From NCBI RefSeq assembly GCF_003711105.1, contig NZ_CP023865.1, positions 7,671,001-7,735,000 on the forward strand: a stretch of DNA of 64,000 nucleotides. Reading direction: 5' to 3'. Below, one piece after another: positions 40,564-48,651 of the stretch (within the stretch, counting starts at the first letter, position 1; the number at the start of each line of letters is the position of its first letter). The translations under genes and the position numbers were made by a program. The notes under the pieces are model-generated. The model was not told the DNA's origin and searched no databases. It worked only from the letters and a program-made list of their open reading frames with translations. This stretch comes from Actinoplanes teichomyceticus ATCC 31121. Lineage in GTDB: Bacteria > Actinomycetota > Actinomycetes > Mycobacteriales > Micromonosporaceae.

Positions 40564-42417
40564 GTGGCCGCTCCCGCGAAGCGAGTCGAGCAGCTGGACC
40601 GGGTGGTGATCCGATTCGCCGGTGACTCCGGCGATGGTATGCAGCTCACCGGAGACCGGTTCACCTCGGAGACCGCCCAGCTGGGCAACGACATCTCGAC
40701 GTTGCCCAACTTCCCCGCCGAGATCCGCGCCCCCGCGGGCACCCTGCCGGGCGTCTCCAGTTTCCAGGTCCATTTCGCCGACTACGACATCCTGACCCCG
40801 GGCGACGCGCCGAACGTGCTGGTCGCGATGAACCCGGCCGCGCTCAAGGCGAACCTGCCGGAACTACCGGCCGGCGCGGACATCATCGTCAACACCGACG
40901 AGTTCACCAAGCGCAACCTGGCCAAGGTGGGTTACCCGGTGAGCCCGCTGGAGGACGGCTCGCTGGCCGAGTACGCCGTGCACCCGGTGGCCCTGACCTC
41001 GATGACCGTCGGTGCGCTGGCCGACCACGGCATCTCGAAGAAGGACGCCGAGCGCGCCAAGAACATGTTCGCGCTCGGCCTGCTCAGCTGGATGTACTCG
41101 CGTCCGTTCGCCTCCACCCTGCGGTTCCTGGAGCGCAAGTTCGCCAAGCGGCCGGAGCTGGTCGAGGCGAACAAGGCGGCGTTCCGGGCCGGCTGGAACT
41201 ACGGCGAGACCACCGAGGCGTTCGCGGTGCGCTACGAGGTCAAGCCGGCCCGGATGCAGCCCGGGACGTACCGCAACATCACCGGCAACCAGGCGCTCGC
41301 GCTCGGGCTGGTGGCCGCCACGGTGCGCTCCCGGCTGCCGCTGTTCCTCGGGGCGTACCCGATCACCCCGGCCTCGGACATCCTGCACGAGCTGTCCAAG
41401 CACAAGCGGTTCGGCATCACCACGATGCAGGCCGAGGACGAGATCGCGGCGGTCGGGGCGGCGCTCGGCGCGTCGTACGGCGGGGCGCTGGGCGTGACCA
41501 CCACCTCCGGTCCCGGCGTGGCGCTCAAGAGCGAGACCATCTCGCTGGCGATCGCGCTGGAGCTGCCGCTGGTCATCGTGGACGTGCAGCGGGCCGGGCC
41601 GTCGACCGGCATGCCGACCAAGACCGAGCAGGCCGACCTGAACATGGCGCTCTACGGCCGGCACGGCGAGGCGCCGCTCGCGGTGATCGCGCCCAAGTCG
41701 CCGTCGGACTGTTTCCACGCCGCGTTGGAGGCGGCGCGGATCGCTCTGACGTACCGCACGCCGGTCATCCTGCTGTCGGACAACTACGTGGCCAACGGCT
41801 CCGAGCCGTGGCTGCTGCCGGCCGTCGACGAGCTGCCCGACCTGTCGGTGGAGTTCGCCACGGTGCCTAACGCCGAGGACGGGAAGTTCCTGCCGTACCT
41901 GCGCGACCCCGAGACGCTGGCCCGGCCGTGGGCGATCCCCGGCACCCCGGGCCTGGAGCACCGCATCGGCGGCCTGGAGAAGGCCGACCGGACCGGGGAC
42001 ATCTCCTACGACCCGGCCAACCACGAGTTCATGGTGCGGACCCGGGCGGCCCGGATCGAGGCGATCCGGGTGCCGGACGTGGAGATCGAGGACCCGGACG
42101 AGGACGCGCGGGTGCTCGTGCTGGGCTGGGGGTCGACGTACGGGCCGATCGGCGCCGCCTGCCGTGCGCTGCGCCAGCGCGGGCTGACCATCGCACAGGC
42201 GCACCTGCGGCACCTGGCGCCGTTGCCGGCCAACCTCGGTGAGGTTCTCAAGTCCTACGACCGGGTGGTGGTCCCCGAGATGAATCTCGGTCAGCTCGCC
42301 CACGTGATCCGGGCGCGCTACCTGGTCGATGTGGTCCCCTTCAACCAGGTCAGCGGCCTGCCGTTCACCGCCGCGACGCTGGAGAACATGCTGGAGGACG
42401 TGGTCAAGAATGGCTAG
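40564..42417 (+). CDS. korA: 2-oxoacid:ferredoxin oxidoreductase, alpha (fused gamma-alpha) subunit
   Basis: A 617-residue KorA with a gamma domain first (RFAGDSGDGMQLTGDRF, residues about 14-30) and then the alpha domain (GAYPITPASDILHELSKH, TTTSGPGVALKSE). It oxidises 2-oxoglutarate or related 2-oxoacids with CoA to acyl-CoA, reducing ferredoxin, and serves as a ferredoxin-linked route in the TCA cycle of Actinobacteria. GTG 40564 follows GGAGG with 8-base spacing. It overlaps korB by 8 bases. Confidence 0.93.
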   Translation: MAAPAKRVEQLDRVVIRFAGDSGDGMQLTGDRFTSETAQLGNDISTLPNFPAEIRAPAGTLPGVSSFQVHFADYDILTPGDAPNVLVAMNPAALKANLPELPAGADIIVNTDEFTKRNLAKVGYPVSPLEDGSLAEYAVHPVALTSMTVGALADHGISKKDAERAKNMFALGLLSWMYSRPFASTLRFLERKFAKRPELVEANKAAFRAGWNYGETTEAFAVRYEVKPARMQPGTYRNITGNQALALGLVAATVRSRLPLFLGAYPITPASDILHELSKHKRFGITTMQAEDEIAAVGAALGASYGGALGVTTTSGPGVALKSETISLAIALELPLVIVDVQRAGPSTGMPTKTEQADLNMALYGRHGEAPLAVIAPKSPSDCFHAALEAARIALTYRTPVILLSDNYVANGSEPWLLPAVDELPDLSVEFATVPNAEDGKFLPYLRDPETLARPWAIPGTPGLEHRIGGLEKADRTGDISYDPANHEFMVRTRAARIEAIRVPDVEIEDPDEDARVLVLGWGSTYGPIGAACRALRQRGLTIAQAHLRHLAPLPANLGEVLKSYDRVVVPEMNLGQLAHVIRARYLVDVVPFNQVSGLPFTAATLENMLEDVVKNG

Positions 42418-43432
42418 CCCGGCAATACCCCTCAAACTCACCATGAAGGACTTCAAGTCCGACCAGGAGGTGCGCTGGTGTCCGGGGTGCGGTGACTACG
42501 CGATCCTGGCGGCCGTCCAGAGCTTCATGCCGGAGCTGGGCATCCCGCGGGAGAACATCGTGTTCGTCTCCGGGATCGGCTGCTCCTCGCGCTTCCCGTA
42601 CTACATGAACACCTACGGGATGCACTCGATCCACGGCCGCGCCCCGGCGATCGCGACCGGGCTGTCCGCGTCCCGCCCGGACCTGAGCGTCTGGGTGGTC
42701 ACCGGCGACGGCGACGCGCTCTCGATCGGCGGCAACCACCTGATCCACGCGCTGCGCCGCAACGTCAACCTCAAGATCCTGCTGTTCAACAACCGGATCT
42801 ACGGCCTGACCAAGGGGCAGTACTCGCCGACCTCCGAACTCGGCAAGGTCACCAAGTCCACGCCGGCCGGCTCGGCGGACTCGCCGTTCAACCCGATCTC
42901 GCTCGCGCTCGGCGCCGAGGCGACGTTCGTCGCCCGGACCATCGACTCCGACCGCAAGCACCTGCAGTCGGTGCTGCGGGCCGCGGCCGACCACGAGGGC
43001 TCGGCGTTCGTCGAGATCTACCAGAACTGCAACATCTTCAACGACGGGGCGTTCGACCTGATCAAGGACGCCGAGTCGCGCGACGAGCACCTGATCCGCC
43101 TGGAGCAGGGCCGGCCGATCACCTTCGGGACCGGCGACCGGTTCTCGGTCGTGCACCCCGAGGGCAGCTTCGGGCTGCGGGTGCAGGAGGGCGGCACGGC
43201 GATCGTGCACGACGCCACGATCGACGACCCGGCGTACGCGTTCGCCCTGAGCCGCCTCTCCGGCTCCGACCTGAACACCACGCCGATCGGGGTGTTCCGC
43301 GACGTGCAGCGGCCGTCCTACGACGAGATCGTCCGCAAACAGCTGCTCGACGCGCGGGCGCAGGCCACCGGCACGCCGGAGGAGATGCTCAGCGACCTGC
43401 TGAGCTCCGGCGACACCTGGACGATCCTCTGA
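42410..43432 (+). CDS. korB: 2-oxoacid:ferredoxin oxidoreductase, beta subunit
   Basis: A 340-residue KorB with WCPGCGDYAIL (cluster ligands), the thiamine diphosphate motif GDGDALSIGGNHLIH and NNRIYGLTKGQYSPTS, characteristic of oxoglutarate-ferredoxin enzymes. Together with korA it forms the catalytic complex. Overlap with korA implies coupled translation; a terminator follows. Confidence 0.94.
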   Translation: MASPAIPLKLTMKDFKSDQEVRWCPGCGDYAILAAVQSFMPELGIPRENIVFVSGIGCSSRFPYYMNTYGMHSIHGRAPAIATGLSASRPDLSVWVVTGDGDALSIGGNHLIHALRRNVNLKILLFNNRIYGLTKGQYSPTSELGKVTKSTPAGSADSPFNPISLALGAEATFVARTIDSDRKHLQSVLRAAADHEGSAFVEIYQNCNIFNDGAFDLIKDAESRDEHLIRLEQGRPITFGTGDRFSVVHPEGSFGLRVQEGGTAIVHDATIDDPAYAFALSRLSGSDLNTTPIGVFRDVQRPSYDEIVRKQLLDARAQATGTPEEMLSDLLSSGDTWTIL

Positions 43433-43444
43433 GAACCACGCGAC

Positions 43445-43474
43445 ACGGCCCGGCATCGCTCGACGCCGGGCCGT
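43445..43474 (+). terminator. Terminator after korB
   Basis: ACGGCCCGGC and GCCGGGCCGT (43445-43454, 43465-43474) flank a 10-base loop, followed by TCCTCTTCC, 13 bases after the stop. Confidence 0.75.
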
Positions 43475-43676
43475 TCCTCTTCCCGGGTACGCCCGGTGGA
43501 GTCCCGCTCGCGGGCTCCTCGGCCGCGCCCCGCGCCGTTCCCGCGTGCGACCGCGTGTCCCGGACCGCGCCGCGCGCCGCGGCCCGGCACCGCACGGACG
43601 GCGCGGTGCGGGTGGTGGCGGGGCTCGGCGTGCTCGCCTGCGGACGGGCGGGGTGCGTCGTACCGGGAAAGGGTCC

Positions 43677-44693
43677 TCAGAACGAGACGTCGGTCGGCGA
43701 GGTCGCGTCGTCGCGGATGTAGACCAGCAGGTCACCGGTCTCGATGGTGACCGCCTGCTCGCCGCCCAGCGGCAGCACCTTGCCGCGCCGGATCAGCGCC
43801 ACCACCAGCGTGGTCAGCTCGCGCGGGTTGCGGCCGACCTCGGCCCGTTCCGCGGAGCGCATCGCCAGAGCCATCCCCTGCCCCGGCGTGAGCAGGTCCT
43901 CCACCACGTCGATCAGTGGCGGCGCGGTGGTGGTCAGGCCGAGCAGCCGGCCGGCCGTGGACGACGAGACGATCACGTGGTGCGCGCCGCTCTGCTTGAG
44001 CAGCGCGGCGTTCTCCTGCTCGCGGACCGCCGCGATGATCCGCACCTGGCCGGCCGTCAGCTGCCGCACGGTCAGCGTGATCAACACCGACGCCTCGTCC
44101 TGGTCGGTCGCGATGATCACCGACTTGCAGTTCTTCACGTCCGCCTCGAGCAGCACCGCCGAGCGGGTCGCGTTGCCCTCGATCACCACGAAACCGTTCG
44201 CCGAGGCCTGCCGCACGGCGGTCTCCCGGCTCTCCACGATCACGATGCGGGACTTGTCGTACCCGGTCTCCAGCAGCGCGTCGACCGCGGCCCGGCCCTT
44301 CGTGCCGTAACCACAGATGATCACGTGGTCCTTCAACTTGCGCCTCCACCGGCTGATCCGCAGACCCCTGCGGTACTGGTCGGTCAGCACTTCCAGCGTG
44401 GTACCGACCAGGATGATCAGGAAGAGCACCCGGGCCGGAGTGATGAACAGGACGTTGATCAGCCGGGCGCCCTGGGTCGCCGGGGTGATGTCGCCGTACC
44501 CGGTGGTGGAGAGCGACACGACCGCGTAGTAGAAGCAGTCGAGCAGGCTGAGGCCGTCCTCGTTGACGTCGCGGTATCCCTCACGGTCCGCGTAGACGAC
44601 CGCCACCGCGGTCAGCACGAGGCCGAGCGCCATCGCCAGCCGCACGGCGAGAGCTCGCAACGGTCCCTGGCGGACCAGCGGTAGATGAATCAT
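43677..44693 (-). CDS. Two-helix potassium channel with RCK (TrkA-N/TrkA-C) domain
   Basis: A 338-residue channel subunit: two membrane helices (about 14-34 and 83-104) around a pore loop whose filter is TTGYGD (residues 63-68), then a Rossmann RCK domain (IICGYGTKGRAAVDALL) and a TrkA-C domain (about 255-335). It forms a tetrameric K+ channel gated by ligands or nucleotides. ATG 44693 lacks an obvious ribosome site. Single gene, convergent with korB. Confidence 0.92.
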   Translation of the reverse strand: MIHLPLVRQGPLRALAVRLAMALGLVLTAVAVVYADREGYRDVNEDGLSLLDCFYYAVVSLSTTGYGDITPATQGARLINVLFITPARVLFLIILVGTTLEVLTDQYRRGLRISRWRRKLKDHVIICGYGTKGRAAVDALLETGYDKSRIVIVESRETAVRQASANGFVVIEGNATRSAVLLEADVKNCKSVIIATDQDEASVLITLTVRQLTAGQVRIIAAVREQENAALLKQSGAHHVIVSSSTAGRLLGLTTTAPPLIDVVEDLLTPGQGMALAMRSAERAEVGRNPRELTTLVVALIRRGKVLPLGGEQAVTIETGDLLVYIRDDATSPTDVSF

Positions 44694-44815
44694 GAAGCCG
44701 CCTGCACGGACACACCCTAACGGGCGATCTGATGGTCACGCCCGGTGGACATCAGATCACTACTCGGCAGGATCCGCACCACCAGGCCCGTAACGCCCCG
44801 GCACGGCTCGGCGAC

Positions 44816-47443
44816 CTACCGGGCTATCTGGGCGAAGCGGGCGGCGCCGTCCTCCAGGTCCGGGTGCTCGACGGCCAGCGCCATCGCCACGATGCGGTCG
44901 AAACCGAGACCGGCGCCCTCGGCGTAGGCGTCGTCGAAGGCGGCATCGCCCAGCGCCATCCGCAGCGCGGCCTGCTGCGCCGACCAGAACGCGCCGAAGG
45001 ACTCGGTGCGGCGCGCCCCGCGCGCCGCCTCCGCCCCGCCGAACAGCACCGTCGCGGTCGTCGGATCGCCGCCCAGCGCGCAGCGGACCGCGATCGCCGC
45101 CACCGCGTCCGCGGCCGCGCCCCGGAACCCGTGCCGCAAGCGCGAACGCAACGCCACCACCAGATGATCGTGCGCGGCCACCAGGTCACCGCGGCGCAGC
45201 GCGACCATGCCGAGCAGCCAGTCCACCGCGCGCCGGCCCCGGTCCTCGGGCCGGGCGGCCTCCAGCTGCCGCGCCGAGCCGAGCAGCTCGGCGGCCTCGG
45301 TCAGCGCCCCGCGACGCCAGAACAGCTCGGCCAGCGCCAGCACGGCCGGCAGCGACTCGGCCGCCACCCCGGTCCGCTCCGCCTGGTCGATCACCGACCG
45401 GTAGGACCGCTCGGCCGCCTCGTCGGCCCGCTCGTCCAGCCGGATCTGCTTACCCCCCAGCGCCCGCACCAGCAGGGCCGGATCACCGGCGCGCCGCGCC
45501 GCGCGCTCCGCGCGGCGCAGAACCTCGTCGCGCTCCGCCTCGTCGTCGGTGAGGTCGGCGTGGATCAGGTACGCCCGGGCCAGCTCCGCGGGCTCGGCGT
45601 CCGCCCCCAGCCGCTCGAACAGCCCGGCGAGCAGGCTCCGGCCCTCCTGCGCCCCGCCGTACTCACGCCACCACGGGTTGAGCGCCGCGGCCAGCCGCAA
45701 CCCGGACCGCACGTCACCGCCCTCGGCCGCCCAGCGCAACGCGGCCTGCCACTCCGCGACGTACGGCCCCAGATCGGTCAGCGACACGGTGCGGGGCTGG
45801 CCGTCGGTGTCCACCGCCACCCTGTCCAGGATGTCCAGCGACCAGGCCAGGTGACCGTCCCGGACGGCCCGCTCGTCACCGGCCTCGGCGAGCCGGCGCA
45901 GGGCGTACGCCCGCACGTGCGCGGACATCCGGTAGCGCGGCCCGGGCAGCACCTCGATCAGTGACTTGTCGGCCAGCTCGGAGAGCGCGCCGAGGGCGTC
46001 GTCGTCGCACCGGTCGACGGTGGCCAGGTCCACCGGACCGGCGAAGACCGCCAGCCGGCGCAGCAGCTCGGCGGCCCGGCTGCCCAGACTCCGGTACGAC
46101 CACTCCAGGTTGTTGCGCAGGCTGTCGTGCCGCCCGTCGCCGCACGCATCGTTGTCCAGCGCGCCGATCGGATCGTCCAGCCGCCGGGCCAGCAGGGCGG
46201 GCGGCATCAGCCGCAGCCGGGCGGCGGCCAGCTCGATGGCCAGCGGCGAACCCTCCAGCCGGGCGGCCAGCTCGGCCAGCTGCTCGTCGTCGTCACCCCG
46301 GCGTCCCCCGCGGGCCGCCGCCGCCCGATCCCGCAGCAGGGCGAACGCGTCGGCCGGCGCCATCGGCGGGATCCGCCACACGGTCTCCCCGGGCAGCCCC
46401 AGCGGGGCCCGGCCGGTGGTCAACACGTCCAACCGCCGGCATCGACTCAGCAACCGGTGCGCCAGCGTCGCGGTCAACCCGGGCGCGGCGTCGCAGGTCT
46501 GCAGGACCACCAGCATCCGCCGCTCGGCGCACTGCTCCACAACCGTGTCGATCAACGGGCGGCCGGGCTCCGGGCGCAGGCCCAGGGCGGCGGCCAGGGC
46601 CGCGGGCAGGCCGCCCGGCGCGTTGGCGGCGTCGATCGTCCAGACCCCGCCCGGGTACGCGTTGAGCACCTGCTCGCCCACGGCCAGGCTCAGCCGCGTC
46701 TTGCCGGCCCCGCCCGGCCCGACCACGCTGACCAGACGGTGATGGCTGATCAGGGCGGTCAACTCGGCCACCTCGGCCGACCGCCCGGCGAACGAGCTGT
46801 GCTCGGCGGGCAGATTGTGCCGGGGCGCCTCGGCGGTTCGCGGACGCGGGAAGTCACGCTCCAGCTCGGGCGCGAGCACCTGGTAGAGCCGCTCGTCGTC
46901 GTCGAAGCCGCGCAGCCGGAACGAGCCCAGGGCGAGCAGGTCCACGGTGGCCAGGGTGGCGGCCGCGGCGGTGGCCATCGGCCCCCGCCCGGCGACCGCG
47001 TATGTCGCGGTCACCGCGAGCGCGGTCGCCTCCGAGCAGAGCACCTGGCCGCCGTGCGCGGCCGCCGACACCCGGGCCGCCCGGTGCACCTCCGCGCTGG
47101 CGTACTCGGTGCCGATCGGCGTCGCCCGGCCGGTGTGCAATCCCATCCGGACCTTGGGGACGGCATCCGGGCGCGGCCAGTCGTGCGCGGCCAGCCGGCG
47201 CTGGGCCTCCACACAGGCCGCGACGGCGGCGTCGGCGTTGTCGAACACCACGAAGAAGGAATCACCCTCGGTGAGAAGCTCGACACCTCCGAAGTCACTC
47301 AGGACTGCCCGTAACACAGAGCGATGCGCATTCAGCACAGCGCGATAGGTGTCACCGAGCATCCGAGCCAGTCGTGTCGAGCCCTCTATGTCGGTGAACA
47401 TAAAGGTCACGAGGCCACTGGGTAGCTCGAGCCGTCCCGACAC
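44816..47443 (-). CDS. Class III cyclase-like domain fused to STAND ATPase
   Basis: An 875-residue multidomain protein. Residues 8-190 are a class III nucleotidyl cyclase homology domain with metal aspartates Asp18 (FTDIEGST) and Asp61 (EGDSFF), but the transition-state Asn is replaced by His120 in VHRAAR and the substrate-binding GDY is GTEY. Residues about 215-520 are a STAND NTPase with Walker A GPGGAGKT (242-249). The rest is TPR-like helical repeats. Such proteins are ligand- or protein-sensing switches; cyclase activity is doubtful. GTG follows GGAGG. Confidence 0.87.
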   Translation of the reverse strand: MSGRLELPSGLVTFMFTDIEGSTRLARMLGDTYRAVLNAHRSVLRAVLSDFGGVELLTEGDSFFVVFDNADAAVAACVEAQRRLAAHDWPRPDAVPKVRMGLHTGRATPIGTEYASAEVHRAARVSAAAHGGQVLCSEATALAVTATYAVAGRGPMATAAAATLATVDLLALGSFRLRGFDDDERLYQVLAPELERDFPRPRTAEAPRHNLPAEHSSFAGRSAEVAELTALISHHRLVSVVGPGGAGKTRLSLAVGEQVLNAYPGGVWTIDAANAPGGLPAALAAALGLRPEPGRPLIDTVVEQCAERRMLVVLQTCDAAPGLTATLAHRLLSRCRRLDVLTTGRAPLGLPGETVWRIPPMAPADAFALLRDRAAAARGGRRGDDDEQLAELAARLEGSPLAIELAAARLRLMPPALLARRLDDPIGALDNDACGDGRHDSLRNNLEWSYRSLGSRAAELLRRLAVFAGPVDLATVDRCDDDALGALSELADKSLIEVLPGPRYRMSAHVRAYALRRLAEAGDERAVRDGHLAWSLDILDRVAVDTDGQPRTVSLTDLGPYVAEWQAALRWAAEGGDVRSGLRLAAALNPWWREYGGAQEGRSLLAGLFERLGADAEPAELARAYLIHADLTDDEAERDEVLRRAERAARRAGDPALLVRALGGKQIRLDERADEAAERSYRSVIDQAERTGVAAESLPAVLALAELFWRRGALTEAAELLGSARQLEAARPEDRGRRAVDWLLGMVALRRGDLVAAHDHLVVALRSRLRHGFRGAAADAVAAIAVRCALGGDPTTATVLFGGAEAARGARRTESFGAFWSAQQAALRMALGDAAFDDAYAEGAGLGFDRIVAMALAVEHPDLEDGAARFAQIAR

Positions 47444-47888
47444 GGTTGAACCTCCGCCCCCTTTGGAAGTCGCGACTCATGCTGGCGTATCCCAGAGTCA
47501 CCGCCCATCGTAGAAACGGACGGTAACCATGTGCCCGCCATGACCGACCCCTTACGGAGGACCCCTCCGATCGCGGGATCGACGTCGCCATACCGGACTA
47601 CGCGTGTCGTAACGAAAGAGATCGAACGCGGAAACGACGTGGACCGGCAAAACCGTCGCGCCCTTCGGGTGTACCCGTACGTGTTATCTCACTGTGCGGG
47701 AAGGAAGCCGTGAGCAGGGGCGATTTGGCCGCACTGGGTCCGTGAGCAGGCACTGAGGGTGAGAATGGACCGGTGGTTGGCCACCATTGTCGAGGCACGA
47801 CCGGAATCTAGGGGTTTATGGTAAGGAGTGGTGTAGATCACTCTGCGAGGGTGGAGTGACCGGTGCGGCCGTGGCTTCGTACCGGACG

Positions 47889-47922
47889 GATCGTTACGCC
47901 GCGCTGATCGTTACGCCGCGCT
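47889..47922. repeat. 17-bp perfect tandem duplication
   Basis: GATCGTTACGCCGCGCT occurs twice back to back (47889-47905, 47906-47922). Confidence 0.85.
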
Positions 47923-48059
47923 CACCGCGCCGCCGTGGTGGCCGCTCCATGTGCGGCACATCCGCGCGCGCGGTAGGCAGCGGTCGTCGGCGACGGCAAC
48001 CTCGCCGGTCTCCGCCGGGTGGGGCGTGCGGGCCTGCGCTCGCCACGGTGCGGCACCTC

Positions 48060-48268
48060 GACGACCTCCGCCCGTCGGGCACGCGGCAACCTAGCCGCCT
48101 CTCGCCCGCCAGGCATACCGCAGCCTCGCCCGCCGGGCATACGGCAATCTCGCCGCCTCTCGCCCGCCGGGCATACCGCAGCCTCGCCCGCCGGGCATAC
48201 GGCACCCTCGCCGCCTCTCGCCCGCCGGGCATACCGCAGCCTCGCCCACCTTCGCGTGCCGGGCGACA
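48060..48268. repeat. 58-bp tandem repeat, over three copies
   Basis: Units anchored at 48094, 48152 and 48210. Each unit has two sub-repeats built on CGCCCGCCGGGCATAC(C/G)GCA, and each sub-repeat contains the palindrome GCCCGCCGGGC. The array ends about 66 bases before the stop codon of the minus-strand FmdB gene. Confidence 0.85.
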
Positions 48269-48333
48269 TGGCAACCTCGCCGGCCTGCGCTGGCGGGGGT
48301 GCGGCGGCTTCGCCGCCCCCCACTCTCGCCGGG

Positions 48334-48549
48334 TCAGCAGCCGCAGGCGCCGCCGCAGCAGCCTCCGCCCCCACCCGCCGAGGGGGCCGGGGCGGAGCCG
48401 CCGCGGCCGGTGACCGCGACTGTGGACAGCAGCTTGACGGTGTCGTCGTGGCCCTGCGGGCAGGCGGCCGGCTCGGTGGCCTCCCGCATCGGGCGGCTGA
48501 CCTCGAAGGTGTCGCCGCAGGCGCGGCAGCGATAGTCATAACGGGGCAT
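48334..48549 (-). CDS. FmdB-family zinc-ribbon protein with Cys-Gly tail
   Basis: A 71-residue protein with a zinc ribbon (CRACG near residue 8, and the second pair degenerate: one Cys at 30 with PQGH, so a His may be the fourth ligand). The C-terminus is GGGGGCCGGACGC, four cysteines in ten residues. FmdB proteins are regulators or chaperone-like; this one lacks the Ser-rich tail of the Ruc-type copy at 9688. TACGCT lies 6 bases before the ATG with no ribosome site, indicating a leaderless mRNA. Confidence 0.85.
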   Translation of the reverse strand: MPRYDYRCRACGDTFEVSRPMREATEPAACPQGHDDTVKLLSTVAVTGRGGSAPAPSAGGGGGCCGGACGC

Positions 48550-48555
48550 CCGACC

Positions 48556-48561
48556 AGCGTA
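48556..48561 (-). promoter_or_regulatory. -10 box of leaderless fmdB-like transcript
   Basis: TACGCT on the minus strand, 6 bases before the ATG at 48549. Confidence 0.55.
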
Positions 48562-48591
48562 GGACCCATGTCGCGAAGCCGGTAACCGGAG

Positions 48592-48600
48592 TTGTCCACA
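48592..48600 (+). promoter_or_regulatory. Single DnaA-box-like site
   Basis: TTGTCCACA, the preferred actinobacterial DnaA box, between two divergent leaderless promoters. A single 9-mer can arise by chance. Confidence 0.35.
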
Positions 48601-48638
48601 GGGCTTCGGCGACCTCCCCACCGGTGGGCACGGCCCGG

Positions 48639-48644
48639 TAGGGT
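48639..48644 (+). promoter_or_regulatory. -10 box of leaderless transcript
   Basis: TAGGGT ends 7 bases before the GTG at 48652; no ribosome site. Confidence 0.55.
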
Positions 48645-48651
48645 CGAGCCC

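Larger units (their letters stand above)
47444..48333. other. 890-bp gap without a recognised gene
   Basis: The part upstream of the cyclase gene (47444-47860) is less GC-rich than its surroundings and has promoter-like stretches but no ORF with both a ribosome site and coding bias; a 60-codon ORF at 47531 has neither. The rest holds the 17-bp duplication at 47889 and the 58-bp repeat array at 48060. Confidence 0.6.

Noticed and set aside
47531..47713. 60-codon ORF upstream of the cyclase-like gene
   Set aside because: No ribosome site, poor GC3 and no recognisable protein features.
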